NCBI GenBank assembly: GCA_013368315.1
Contig: JAACJM010000181.1
Span: 104,477-168,476, forward strand
Origin: Tetrapyrgos nigripes
Taxonomy: Eukaryota > Basidiomycota > Agaricomycetes > Agaricales > Campanellaceae
Direction of reading: 5' to 3'
Length of the DNA stretch: 64,000 nucleotides
This document shows, in pieces, positions 1 to 10,937 of the stretch. The notes under the pieces are model-generated. The model was not told where the DNA came from. It saw only the letters and a program-made list of their open reading frames with translations, and did no database searches. The position numbers were made by a program, and so were the translations under genes. Position 1 is the first letter of the stretch. Each line of letters opens with the position of its first letter.

Positions 1-1200
1 TTGTTAAATTCGGCTATCCAATCCTTTGTTTGGTTTCAGTCTCCTGTGAACTTCTCTGGTTTTACTCCTCGTTCTTTGGTAGTCATGTTAGGAAGGCTGA
101 AGACTGCGCGTCATCGTCGAATGGTGCAGCGTCGTGGGGTACTTCGGTTCCTCCAGCAGCAGCTGTGGCTGAGGCGGGATTTTCGGACATTTCGAGGGCA
201 GCGTGAAGGGAGTGGAAGTCGATTGGTCGTGAGGGATTGACTGAGATGGGTTCTTGGACTGCACTAGGAGTACTGTCCGTTGGGGATCTGTTGAGAGGAA
301 CTTGGAGTTCTGGAGAAGTTTCGTTGTCTGGGTTCAGTTCGTGAGACGGAGTTGGTGATGGGGTTCTGACAGGATTCGGGTTTTCTGTGGTAGGTTCTAA
401 TGGGAGTGATTGGAAAAGTAGGACTGGTTCGATACCGGCTGTTTGTTCTTCGATTGAGAGGGGTCGATTATTTATGGAGAGTCGGTTGGGACACGGATGG
501 GTTGTGCAGAATTCCCACCGGTTCTCGTGCGAGAAGTAGCAGTCTTGTTGGTTTCAGGGGAAATGTGCGTGAGGTCGTTGGAGACAAACAATGTGGGAGA
601 GGAAGTGCGACTGGGATTCTGTGAGGCTGTGCGAGATCTAGTGGTTCTAGGGATTTCGCTTCCACGCATTCACTTGTTTTCAGATTCTGGAAACAGGTGA
701 TTCCACTGTTCACCTGAAACGTCTTCCCAAGAGGTCCAATGACCTATAATAGTCGTTTACTCTAGGGACTCGAGTTTGGAGATATTCGTGGTATTCTTCC
801 TGACAGAATTCTGAGATGGCACTATCTTCGTAGTCGGTGTGACTGAACCAATATGGAAGAGTTGTATCTCCTAGTTGGATGAAGTAACATGTATCTGCAA
901 TTGTAACGTAGCGTGGAGATGTTTTTCAGGTGATATCTTTATTTGGAGGTATTCAAAGACGATGATCTTTCGTTGAGTATGATCCAATAGTCGTCGAGTG
1001 CGATAGCGTGTTCGTGTACTGTTGTTTTGAGTTCTTCCAGGTAGTTTGCGAAGCCTTCTGATTCTTTGATGGGGAAAGGGTATATCGGTGGGGGTCGGGT
1101 TCGTAGATTGTCAAGGAAGGGTTCGAAGTTAAGGGCCAGTGTATTTATCAAGGATTTCTGTGCAAGGTTTGTTTGTGAGGTGGGTGTAAGAGAGTCTGTT
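1..1200 (-). mobile_element. Decayed gag-like region of an LTR retrotransposon, minus strand
   Basis: Read on the minus strand, this stretch gives Pro/Ser/Thr-rich, low-complexity protein in shifting frames, ending (5' side) in a better-preserved 70-codon piece at 939-1151 with the segments EPFLDNLRTRPPP and NYLEELKTTVHEHAIALDDYW. That composition and its place just downstream of an LTR-like tract (1245-2030) suit the N-terminal gag of a Ty3/gypsy element running off the left edge of the window. No zinc knuckle or enzyme domain is visible here. The assignment rests on position and composition only; a disordered host protein is the alternative. Confidence 0.35.
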
Positions 1201-1244
1201 CAAGTGTCAAGAACGTTGTCACTTAGCAATTAACCACCCAAGTC

Positions 1245-2030
1245 ACACAATGAACAAGATAGATTGACAGGATATGAGAGATGAGAGAGATATAGAGAGA
1301 TAATGAAGACGAGAGAAGAACGAGTAGCTGACTATGATCGACACTGCACTGTACTAGGAGCGGAGTGGAGACAAAGTGAACAGACTGAAGAATCTAGCTA
1401 CAAGATCTACGATATATATAGGAGAGAAATGAATATGTGAGAATGTCCATGGAGTTTTAGGGATCGGAGGAGATAAGAGTATGAGTCAAGTAAAGAAGTA
1501 TATATGTGGGAATGTCCATGGAGATAAAGGAGAAGTGAGTCATAGATCGGGGGGACGGTGATGAGAAGTAATTAGTGTTTATGGGTTTATGGAAGGGAAT
1601 AGAACGGAAGGTGAATAGATAATAGAAGGAGATGAAGACGGCGAGAGGCGATTCATGACAGAAGAAAGAGTAAGCTGGCTAGGCTCTACACTACATAGTA
1701 GTAGTACAGAGCAGAGACGAAGTGAATGAACTGGGGAATCAGTTACAAAAGATCATAGGTATATATGAGAAATATGAAGAGATGAGAAAAAGTAAGTAAT
1801 AATAGAACAATGTCATACAGTGTATCAAAGATGAGATAAATAGAGGTACCAAATCATGAAAGAATGATTGACGGTTATTATAGAGTTTGACATAAGTTAT
1901 AGGGTTCATTGAGTATGAATCTGAGTGTTAATCAACGAGGAAAAGCAATAGACAAATGATGAAGGGATTCTGAGTTTAATGATGAGGCAAAAGAAGAAGG
2001 AGGACAAAGAACTGTAGCAGTTTGTGACAT
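1245..2030 (-). repeat. LTR-like tract of a Ty3/gypsy element, minus orientation
   Basis: On the minus strand the tract begins TGATGTCACAAACTGC directly after the stop of a chromodomain fragment and a purine run (AAAGACGGGG, polypurine-tract-like), and ends near TGTGTGACTTGGGTGG. The plus strand is strongly purine-rich (GAGA-type). Two diverged sub-copies can be seen (about 1290-1440 and 1640-1790), both with a GGAGCGGAGTGGAGAC/GAGCAGAGACGAAGTG-like motif. The same motifs and the same TGACTTGGGTGG end recur in opposite orientation at about 14.4-14.87 kb, so this is a repeated family. Exact LTR ends were not proven by a target-site duplication. Confidence 0.5.
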
Positions 2031-2040
2031 CACCCCGTCT

Positions 2041-2290
2041 TTAAGATGTATGAGTACTTTTCCAGATCTCTCCTATGCTGATTCCTAATGAGCAAATCGT
2101 TGATCCTGTATGTATTAAGTTTGCTGGTCTATATGCGTCTGGATCATGATGAAAAGTGTCAATCATTTCCTTCAGTTTCATTAATCCTGATGCTGGTTCC
2201 CACGAGTTTTTGGACTCTGAGTAATCTAGCCATTTGACCAAGTATTGAATACCTCGACAATTTCTAGTAGGTTTCAAGTCAGCTGATACT
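2041..2290 (-). pseudogene. Chromodomain end of a Ty3/gypsy (chromovirus) polyprotein
   Basis: A 78-codon minus-strand fragment contains a chromodomain core, GIQYLVKWLDY followed by SWEPASGL and a helix ending IDTFH. In fungal chromoviruses this domain sits at the C terminus of integrase and guides insertion to modified chromatin. The reading frame stops at 2041, right before a purine run and the start of the LTR-like tract, which is the position expected for the end of pol. Everything N-terminal (protease, RT, RNase H, integrase core) is missing; sequence to the right turns into a tandem repeat. It is a truncated relic. Confidence 0.72.
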
Positions 2291-2474
2291 GTAAAGCTTT
2301 TTAAAAAGTTGTCGTTATGCTAACGTCTTGGTAATTGCAAAAGTCCTCGTTAAGGTTTTGGCAGGGGGCAGGGGGCTTTCCTAATATGGAACAGGGCCCC
2401 AGAGCCAGTATGCTGCTGTCAGTTAATTTATACCAGCATCCCTGGCATCCCATTGATATTTGGTGGTGGGTGTT

Positions 2475-2960
2475 GTAAAAGTTGGGTGATTCTGTAGATG
2501 TCACCTAGCTTTTGCAAAAGCAGGGGATTTTGGTTCCACTTTTGCAAAACCTACTGCATTTTCCAAATGTGGGCATATTTGGCACATAGTTTGGTAAAAG
2601 TTGGCCCATTCTGTAGACGTCACCTAGCTTTTGCAAAAGCAGGTTATTTGGGTTCCAATTTTGCAACACATTTTCCAAATGTGGGCACATTTGGCACATA
2701 GTTTTGTAAAAGTTGGCCCATTCTGTAGATGTCACCTAGCTTTTGCAAAAGCAGGTTATTTTGGTTCCACTTTTGCAAAACCTAGCACATTTTTCAGTGG
2801 CCACATTTTGTTGCGTATTTGGTGGGCAAGGAATATACACGCACAAATTTATCTCAACTTTGTGCAAAAACATGGAGAAATGAGAGGTGGCCATCTATGC
2901 ACTACTTTTGCAAATACAATCCCTGAGCTTTTGCAAAAGTTACTGTAGTATACTATGATA
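2475..2960. repeat. Tandem repeat with palindromic CTTTTGCAAAAG cores
   Basis: Three consecutive units begin with TCACCTAGCTTTTGCAAAAG at 2501, 2620 and 2732 (periods 119 and 112). Each holds the perfect 12-bp palindrome CTTTTGCAAAAG, a second near-copy ACTTTTGCAAAACC, and a CCAAATGTGGGCA/CATTTGGCACATAG segment. Further degenerate TTTTGCAAA motifs continue to 2940 and reappear at about 4150-4290. The short open frames across the array are by-products of the repeat. Confidence 0.85.
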
Positions 2961-3117
2961 CAAGGTCTCCCTCCAAGTCTGTCAACATCTGGTATACATT
3001 AGGCTTGTCTAGTTCTTCTCCATCATCTTCCTGGTTGTCTGCCTCCTCATGCTCTGACTCCTCACCATCAATCCTACCTTCCACTTGTTCTTCTTCTTCG
3101 TCTTCCTCCTCAGCCTC

Positions 3118-3560
3118 TTGTAAGATCTATGCACTTTCCTGTACTTTCCTATGACTTTCCAGTACCCTTTTACTTTCCTGTACTTTCCTACGACTTTCTG
3201 GTACAGTCTTACTTTCCAGTACTTTCCTATGACTTTCCGGTTCCCTCTTACTTTGCAGTACTTTCCTATGACTTTCCAGTACAGTCTTAGTTTCCATTAC
3301 TTTCCTATCGCTTTCCGATCTTTTCCCTTTTCCTTATTCACACCTTCATTTCCAATTCATATCTGATTCATCTCCAATCCATATCTCATAGCTCCACTTT
3401 CCTTATAAGGTGTCCCCCTTCACCTTTCCTGCTATAGTTATATTTCCCTTCATTTCAGATCCTTTCCTATCTAATTCCTATGCTCTCCGAAGTAGTGCTT
3501 AAGCTAGCAAGTTTGTAGTAGACAGCTTAAGTGCAAAATTGACAAAGCTGGTCTCCTATC
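3118..3560 (-). repeat. Pyrimidine-rich LTR-like repeat, copy 1
   Basis: The plus strand begins TGTAAGATCTATGCACTTTCC and is built of many CTTTCC-type words (ACTTTCCTATGACTTTCCAGTA). A diverged second copy begins at 7688 with TGTAAGATCTATGCACTTCC, and the similarity runs on past the pyrimidine tract through CTTAAGCTAGCA and beyond, to about 3730 here and 8455 there. Because the neighbouring minus-strand reading frame ends at 3566, this could be the 3' LTR of an element on the minus strand. No target duplication was identified. Confidence 0.45.
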
Positions 3561-3565
3561 CTTTC

Positions 3566-3922
3566 TCAATGGTTCCCTAGAGCTTTCCAGTCTTTCTGAC
3601 TGAAATCCTTATTTATCTTTATAAGCTCTTTCCTATCTGGATCCACTCGGAATCTCCATCCAATCCATTCAAGACTTCCATCCGGGTCCTTGATGTTTCC
3701 TAGCATTGGGAATCTGCATGGACTTGACACCTCTTCATCCTCCTCATTGTCTTCTGACACTTCTGGGTCAGTCATATCCAATTCTCCTTCCCCTTCCTCC
3801 TCATCAACATCCATGGAAGTTGACATTCCTTCCAATAAGATATTAAGATCCAGACTTCCAGGCTCAAATGCAAGACATCTCTTTGTTTCATCAGTTTCCC
3901 ACAGTTTCTGAAACCTCTTCAA
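3566..3922 (-). pseudogene. C-terminal fragment of an unidentified element-encoded protein
   Basis: A 118-codon minus-strand frame with an acidic middle (GEGELDMTDPEVSEDNEEDEE) and a C-terminal block containing EWIGWRFRVDP and KDFSQKDWKALGNH. I do not recognise the family. The DNA coding for the C-terminal block is present again, diverged, at about 8290-8455 next to the second copy of the pyrimidine-rich repeat, so the protein piece belongs to the repeated element rather than to a unique host gene. No start context or N-terminal domain could be established. Confidence 0.4.
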
Positions 3923-5918
3923 GATTTTCCTTCAGACATAGGCTTGTTCATGAGCATAAGCAGCAGATCCCTCAAGCCTTTCCCCCTCCAGAGTGGGTAT
4001 ATCAACTTTTGATTCCCAGTCCTTGGCTTGCCATTCAAAAGTGACCAAACATCTCCTCATCTCCTCTTGGAGCAGCAGGATCTCCTATCTCCATCTTTTT
4101 ACTCTTGCATATGACTTGCACCATTCAACACAGAGGCCTAAAGAACCTACATTTGCAAAAGTTAGTCATGTGAAGGATAGCTTTTGTAATGGTCAACATA
4201 CAATTTGTTGGCACCAGCTTTTGTAAATGTTCACATCAGGCCTTTTCAAAAGTGAGCGTCTTTATTTCACTTTTGTAAAAGCTGCCCCCCACCTTTCAAA
4301 AAGCCAAAGTGACAAGAGATTCCATTAAGACAATCACATACCTTGGTAAAGAACCTGATCTGTATGCAGTTCTCCTTCACTAACCCCATACCATATCCAG
4401 GACACTTCTCTATGTTTCTCTCGGGCACCTTCAACAGGTTCTTGCCCAGCCAGGACCCGTTAATAAGCTAGTTTTTGTATATATGGGCTACTCAGCAGAG
4501 CAACACACAACACAACCACCAGAAACTATATAATTTGACACGAGTGTATCCGCTGTAGATGCAATACAGGCTATTGACACAAGGAAAGAGATTCTCAAGT
4601 GTACAAAGATGGACACTTTGAGGGTTTTATAGGGTTTTTGCTTGCAACAACAAGCAGCAGACACAAGTCTGGTCACCAAACAGTGAAGTTCTTTCAAACA
4701 GAGGCCCAGCAGGCAACTCAAAGTATGTAAATTCAACAGAAGGTGCAAACACAGCCTTAAAACAACTCAACCGAGGACACAAATGCAGTCCAAATGAGTT
4801 TCAAAGGATGCAAACACAGTCCAACAGTTCCAAAGGACGCAAACACAGTCCAATACAAGTTCAATTCACAAAGTTCAAGTTCTGGTTCAAAAACACGCTA
4901 ACAGCAGGCAGGGTTTAAAAAGTTCTAAGTTCGTTCGATTTTAAAGTAGACATTTTCTGAACTGAGGCTATTGCCAACAAGGTTCTGCTCGAGGCTCTAG
5001 TGTATACAGTGGGGGTACTAATCTAATGTCTCTTCTACCCTACTAGAGTCCTTTTATACTTTTACAGATACATAGGGCATGGGGCATAGTTCTACCGTTT
5101 ATCTATCTTACACATCTGTTCCATATGCTACATAAGGCGGCTGAGGGCATAGGTATTGTAAGTAGTTGTTCATCATTGGTTCGTTAGGTTGGTTATCCCT
5201 CTCGGAATAATTTGTAAGAGTCATAGAACAGTTGTAGGCACCAGCTGGGTACAGGGTTTACTGTGAGGGTAGGGTTTTGGCCCCCACTCACATCTCAGCA
5301 GGCACAGGGTTGTCAACCATTTCTTGGTTAAGTGCAATAGCTAATCAACAGTGGAGTTTCTCTATCCCACTGTTGATACGCCATACAAAATTCACGTCTA
5401 CAAATGTAATTAGTGGTAAGAAAGCTGGTTCACCACTTCAATTGGTATATAAAGGACTAGAGTGAGTCCCAAACTGCTAGTTAAAGTGCTAGTGGACTAA
5501 GTGTATGAGCTAAGTACAATAAAGCCAAGTACTTATGAATAGGATAGGCTTATTCTAACTACTAGGTTGATGTGTATGGTGCTTCAGTTATAGTAGCAGA
5601 CCCACCCTGTATGCTATACAAAGTTCTATAAAGGCTTTGTAACAAATTCCTACTATACCACACTTAGTACTGCCAGTGCGACTCAAGGGAAAGTGAAGCC
5701 CCTATTCACGGGCAAGGAACACATAGGCTATATAACCCAGACTCTAGTGCTAAACAATCACTGGTTTAGAATGGTGCTATAATTGGAGAAATCAGATGAA
5801 AACCCTAGTAACCGACTATGTCTGAACTAGCGGTATAACAATCAATATCTCACCTACAGACAAAATCAAAGGAATAGTCTTTAAAGACAGTAAGGCTAGA
5901 TAGGTAGGACAAACTATA
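3923..5918. other. No gene recognised; repeat-derived sequence
   Basis: No open frame here carries a recognisable domain. TTTTGCAAAAG-like words related to the 2.5 kb array occur at 4140-4290. A TATATAAAGGACTAGAG sequence at about 5444, with CTAGTAC-type words around it, resembles a TATA-type promoter of an LTR; a related TATAAAAGGACTAGAT lies at about 9170. Probably LTR-element debris. Confidence 0.4.
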
Positions 5919-5920
5919 TA

Positions 5921-6355
5921 CAGTGGCCAAAAAAATTGTCCACATGTTTGGCACTTTTGGAAAGATTGCTGATTTAAGAGCTATTGAGCAGAAATATCAA
6001 AACACGGTTAGTGGTAGCAAGAAAGGCTTTGATCAGAGCTACAATAACCTGTCTGTTTGGTCTTATTTGGCCAAATATATGTGGAGTTATGATTGATTTA
6101 AAATTGTATGTCATTTGGACAATTTTTTGAGTTGCCACTTCAAAATCATTATTGCAATAACCTGATGTGTTATACATGATGTCATAGGTGGAGCTGTACA
6201 GTAATGTAATGTATACACCACAATGATGTCATAGCTGCCAGCTGGAGCATACATAGCAACATACAGATGCTCTACAGCCTCTATGAAAATCATGGGGTCC
6301 CTCATATCAGCTCAGAAAGACAATCTCTACTCTCTCCTCCTAACTGCTTCTCCAT
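5921..6355 (+). repeat. Left terminal inverted repeat
   Basis: Starts CAGTGGCCAAAAAAATTGTC after a TA dinucleotide; inner end fades out around the GAGAGTAGAGATTG-complementary segment near 6340. Confidence 0.85.
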
Positions 6356-7124
6356 CTGCAAAAATTGTGGCTCAGTCTGGAGTATGGAAGCCAAGAGTTG
6401 CTTTTGTGGCTTAAAAGACAAATACAGACAATGAGAACAATACAGCAGGGTGTCCTAGGAGGCTCTCTACTACTTGTGAAGAGGTTAGATTGGAAAAAAA
6501 TCCATTCTGGTAAAGCCAGATTGCTACACAAGTGGCCTGAAACATCAAGGCTCTTCTTGGACAACCTGCCCCAGCCTATAACAGCCAAAACATTCCTTAA
6601 AACATCTTGTCGCCATCTCCAAAACACAGAACAAGTGCAAATTTACAGTGACTTGCAGCAAGGCTCACTTGAAGTTTACACAGATGTAAAAAGACCGGGC
6701 TGTAGAAGGCTAGAAGTGGGTTATTTTCTCAGATAAGACCAAAATCAATTAGTTCAGGGCAAATATGCCCCAGTATGTGTGAGAAAAGAGAGATAAATTC
6801 ATGGTACAGCAAGATGTGACAGAAATGATGACATTTGAGAGAGAAAATGACATGATGGGGTAGGGTATGGGGCAGCAGTAAGCAGTAAAAATGGTCCAGA
6901 TGAAGGGGAAGATAGATTGCAAACACTATATGACCATTTTAAGTAACAAAATTCTGGAAAGCATTAATAATATGGGAGTTGATCCAGAGGTGGCCATTTT
7001 TCAGCTGGGTATTAACTTTCTAAAGTGCCATATCCAATGGTTTCCTTTGTCAGAACATGTCTCTCTACCTATAAAAGCAACACTCTGCTTTCATACTTCA
7101 GTCTGAGCTGAAATTTTGATAGAG

Positions 7125-7557
7125 GGAGGGGCAGTTTGGAGGAGAGAGTAGAGATTGTCTTTCTGAGCTGATATGAGGGACCCCATGATTTTCATAGAGG
7201 CTGTAGAGCATCTGTATGTTGCTATGTATGCTCCAGCTGGCAGCTATGACATCATTGTGGTGTATACATTACATTACTGTACAGCTCCACCTATGACATC
7301 ATGTATAACATATCAGGTTATTGCAATAATGATTTTGAAGTGGCAACTCAAAAAATTGTCCAAATGACATACAATTTTAAATCAATCATAACTCCACATA
7401 TATTTGGCCAAATAAGACCAAACAGACAGGTTATTGTAGCTGTGATCAAAGCCTTTCTTGCTACCACTAACCGTGCTTTGATATTTCTGCTCAATAGCTC
7501 TTAAATCAGCAATCTTTCCAAAAGTGCCAAACATGTAGACAATTTTTTTGGCCACTG
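7125..7557 (-). repeat. Right terminal inverted repeat
   Basis: Inverse complement of 5921-6355 with only scattered substitutions; ends in GGCCACTG followed by TA. Confidence 0.85.
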
Positions 7558-7687
7558 TATGTACGAGTTCCTAGAAAGCTCAGCTTTCATATGGTACTAA
7601 AGGGATGGACTAGCGGTGAAGGAATAAGCTCATAGTTCATTACTGCCAGTACGCAATCTAAGGAATGGGTCATAATAAGGAAGTGTA

Positions 7688-8455
7688 AGATCTATGCACT
7701 TCCCTATACTTCTTATACCTTTCCGATACTTTCCTATACTTCACTTTCCTGTACTTTCCAGTAGGGTCCTGTCCGGATCCTTTCCAGTAGGGTCCTTTCC
7801 AGATCCTTTCCAGTAGGGTCCTTTCCAGATCCTTTCCAGTAGGGTCCTTTCTGGATCCTTTCCAGTAGGGTCCTTTCCGGATCCTTTCCAGTAGGGTCCT
7901 TTCCGGATCCTTTCCAGTAGGGTCCTTTCCAGATCCTTTCCAGTAGGGTCCTTTCCAGATCCTTTCCAGTAGGGTCCTTTCCGGATCCTTTCCAGTAGGA
8001 TCCGATGACTTTCCAGTACAGTCTTACTTTCCATTACTTTCCTATCACTTTCCGATCATTCCTTCATTTCCGATTCATCTCCAATCCTACTCCAACGTCT
8101 CCACTTCATATCCACAACTCCACTTTCCTTAGGAGGCGTTTCCCTTCACCTTTCCTTCTGTAGTTATATTACTCTTCATTTCCGATCCTTTCCTATCTTA
8201 TTCCTACACTTCCCGAAGTAGTACTTAAGCTAGCACATTTGTAGTAGATAGCTTAAGTGCAAAATCGACAAAGCTGGTCTCCTATCCTTTCCGATGGTTC
8301 CTTAGAGCTTCCTAGTCTTCCTGACTAGAATCCATACCTATATCTCTCTAAGCTCTTTCCTAACCGGATCCACCCGGAAACGTCGTCCTCTCCATCCAAG
8401 ACCTCCATCCGGATCCTTGGTGTTTCCTAGCATTAAGGGCTCGCATGGACTGACA
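7688..8455 (-). repeat. Pyrimidine-rich LTR-like repeat, copy 2, with adjoining coding scrap
   Basis: Second, diverged copy of 3118-3730. It begins TGTAAGATCTATGCACTT, contains a 26-bp satellite expansion (7757-8000), and keeps the downstream words CTTAAGCTAGCA and ATCCACCCGGAAAC that correspond to the C-terminal coding block of copy 1. From 8456 to about 8770 the strand bias flips to purine-rich (GGAAAGG, GATCGGAAAG), as if part of another copy lies inverted next to it. Confidence 0.6.
7757..8000. repeat. 26-bp minisatellite
   Basis: About nine tandem units of GGATCCTTTCCAGTAGGGTC plus CTTTCC with an exact 26-bp spacing at 7761, 7787, 7813 and 7839. Units differ mainly at CCAGATCC versus CCGGATCC. 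A minus-strand frame across it reads as a Lys/Gly/Pro repeat and is not taken as a gene. Confidence 0.9.
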
Positions 8456-10780
8456 GTAAGATAGGAAAGGTTCAGAAATGAAGGAAAAGCACATGGTGTT
8501 ATTGGAGATGGATGGAGTACTGCGGAACGAAGTGGAACGGATTGGAGATGAAGTGGAGTAGCTTTGGAGATTAGATACGAGCTATCCGGTAGTTATCCGA
8601 AATGAATCACGAGTTCCCGGATGGGATCCGTGTGTGGAGATTAATAGTGGAGCTCGGATATGAAATCGGAAATGAATGATCGGAAAGTGTTCAGGATGAA
8701 AGGGAATGAAGTTCGAAATATCAGGAAAAGAAGTTCGGAAAAGAATCGGACGCGATCGGAAAGATGTATAGAAGCATAGATATTACACCTATGAGCAACA
8801 GGTCCATTAGTAGTGCTAGAAAGACATAAGGAGAAATAAGCGAAGGCTATGCAAACCTATATGACTGATTGGTGGTAAAGGATTGTGAGTCATAAAGATG
8901 GAGCTATGTGAGTCAGAATGACTATGGTTGCCAGTTCCAGAAAGGTACTCTTTGGCCAAAGATGAAGCGAAGGGAACATAGAAAGCCCTATTAGTTTTTA
9001 GGTAATATTCTGCATTTCTTAGACACCCTAATTAGAAGGTACCTACTTAATCCAGTAGTACTCAGGAGCATGGACTAGCGGTTAGACAGATATTTCTGTT
9101 TTCCAATGTACCTTTTAGCGGACCTTAAAAAGAAATATAGAACTGTACAGTAGTAGCTGCGAGTAGTATAAAAGGACTAGATATTTCTCGTAGTTAGACA
9201 AGCCATGTACTGTAGAGTATCAGGATCCTACTAGCGGTAGGGACTGTGAAACACGGACTATGCTTCAACCAAATTTACCTCATTCGCATTGAGTATAAAC
9301 ATAGTGTGTGGATCAATAGTGTTGAATCAAAGTTGTTGGTTTTTGTGTGTTACCTTTTGTGTGTGTCCTCGGACTTGTGAAATTGATTATAAGGCATTGG
9401 AGCCTACAAATTGTGAATTGAAAACTGTTGGTTATACTTTGTGGACTTGTTATAGTCTTTGTGTGTTGAATTTTGTGTATTGAATTTGTGTGCATTCGTG
9501 CAAAAACCTATCAAAACCCCAAAAGTCCTTGTACTACAAGTGAACTGTTGAGTATTCTGACTACTCGGAACGCTTGCACTTTACAATTTGTATAAAAGTC
9601 TTTGAGTTTGTGTTTGTTCTACACTTATGCAAAAGACACCTATTACCGTCTCTTCCTATTCTTTGCAGAGTCATAAGTATACGACACTGGGGTTCGTTCT
9701 TGAACACTAGTACATTTCTAGTACTGAAAGTTCCATGCAAATTAAGTTTGTTCAGTGGGTATTTCTTATGTGGTTGCCCCATGGAAGTTCTTGTACCTTA
9801 TTCCTAGTCTGGAACTGTGGAATGTGACCCTTTGGGTACTCATTGGAGGCCGTCTGCAGCCTGACTAAGTGGTTTCTGGTGTCCTGGCTCTCAACTCAAG
9901 GTTCAGTTCATAGCTACTACTACATGGTTCAATGTTCAGCGCCTGATTAAGACCTTTCTATGCGCAGTCTGATTCAAGGGACTCAGTTCAGTTCTTCTAA
10001 GCAAGGGTTTGTTTGTTTGTGTCTTTATCATTTCGTCTGCTGACACTTTTCTAGTGGCGAGGAACACGTTGATCACGTTGGAGAGTGTTTAGGGGCGACC
10101 TAATATTCCCTTGGATCATAACTAGTAATTCAGCCAGCATAGGGCCTTTGTGGAGTCGTTTACTCTCTGTACAGGTGGGTGTAACTCCTATGCTGTAGAC
10201 ATTCACTATAATACTTGGAGTGAAATCTTCCACTCGCAAGTATTTGGCTTAGTTCTATAACTGGTTACTAGTACTTTTACTAGTAGTTCCAGCTCACTCT
10301 AGTACTCGAAGTCCCTTAAATATGTTCAAACTAGGGTTTCTTTTAGAGTTTCCACTTTGGATTTTGCGACAAAATCCAGGCGTATCAGCGCATCTATTGA
10401 CCTGTCAGCACTGAATGGGAATAAATTATTGAAGCTTACCTCTCTTTTCAATGCCATTTACTAAGCAGATGGACAAATTAGAACAAAAACAAACAGAAAT
10501 GAAAAGTTTAAAGAATAAGGCTGGCTCAGGTGCTCACAAGATGTGCCCTGGGAGTAGAGAACAGACTGGATCTACCCAGCCAGCCATTAAGAAGGAAAAA
10601 AAATCGGTTTCAACTGGTACTCACCTTGTTCTGAGGAGACTGACAGAAGGGTCTGATGACTGTAACGAAAGTTCAACATAAGTCATGTGATGTGACCTCT
10701 GTTACCCACAGTCATCTCTCAGTCTCACACATGTCCTACCTCGACCCTGAAACCTGTCAAACTTGACACTTAACTCCTTT
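8456..10780. other. No gene recognised; LTR-element debris
   Basis: After the purine-rich inverted piece (to about 8770) the sequence carries TATAAAAGGACTAG near 9170 and several GGACTAGCGG words, also found at about 7607 and 5825. The short frames at 9289-9807 and 10451-10681 show no domain I can name. The latter is Lys/Glu-rich and could be gag-derived, since gag-like sequence follows at 10.83 kb. Confidence 0.35.
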
Positions 10781-10831
10781 TGCGCCAAACCATGGGAAAA
10801 AACATGTCACCACCCGATACTGACAGAAACT

Positions 10832-10937
10832 GAATGATGCACAGCTCAAATGGGGCAATCCCAGCTACTTCACTGGTGAGCCTCTCGACATCCTCGAGTC
10901 CTTCTTCAACGAATACAAATGGTCCCTTGGAGACTGT
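10832..10937 (+). pseudogene. Ty3/gypsy gag scrap
   Basis: One plus-strand frame reads NDAQLKWGNPSYFTGEP then a helix-like LDILESFFNEYKWSLGD, which looks like the first part of a retrotransposon gag capsid domain (FTGEP...F+..Y pattern of retrotrans_gag). It stops being readable at about 10937, exactly where minus-strand copia gag sequence begins, so two element relics are joined here. Confidence 0.45.

Larger units (their letters stand above)
5921..7557. mobile_element. Non-autonomous DNA transposon with ~430-bp terminal inverted repeats (TA target)
   Basis: The left end CAGTGGCCAAAAAAATTGTC (5921) is matched in inverse orientation by the right end at 7557, and both are flanked by TA (5919-5920 and 7558-7559). 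The inverted repeats run about 5921-6355 and 7125-7557 and differ at only a few bases: the peptides read from the two arms differ at single residues such as His/Tyr and Val/Ala. TA target choice and a CAGTG start are typical of the Tc1/mariner/pogo superfamily. The 0.75 kb interior has short frames (for example 6365-6736) with no DDE/D transposase motif, so mobility would need an enzyme from elsewhere. Confidence 0.85.

Noticed and set aside
2475..2960. CRISPR-like array
   Set aside because: Units are 112-119 bp, fully similar with no unique spacers, no cas genes, and the organism is a eukaryote.
6365..6736. Transposase gene inside the long-TIR element
   Set aside because: 123 codons with no DDE/D motif or helix-turn-helix; the opposite strand is equally open.
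7741..8034. 97-codon minus-strand Lys/Gly/Pro repeat protein
   Set aside because: Direct product of the 26-bp minisatellite; 26 is not a multiple of three, so the regular look comes from the satellite.
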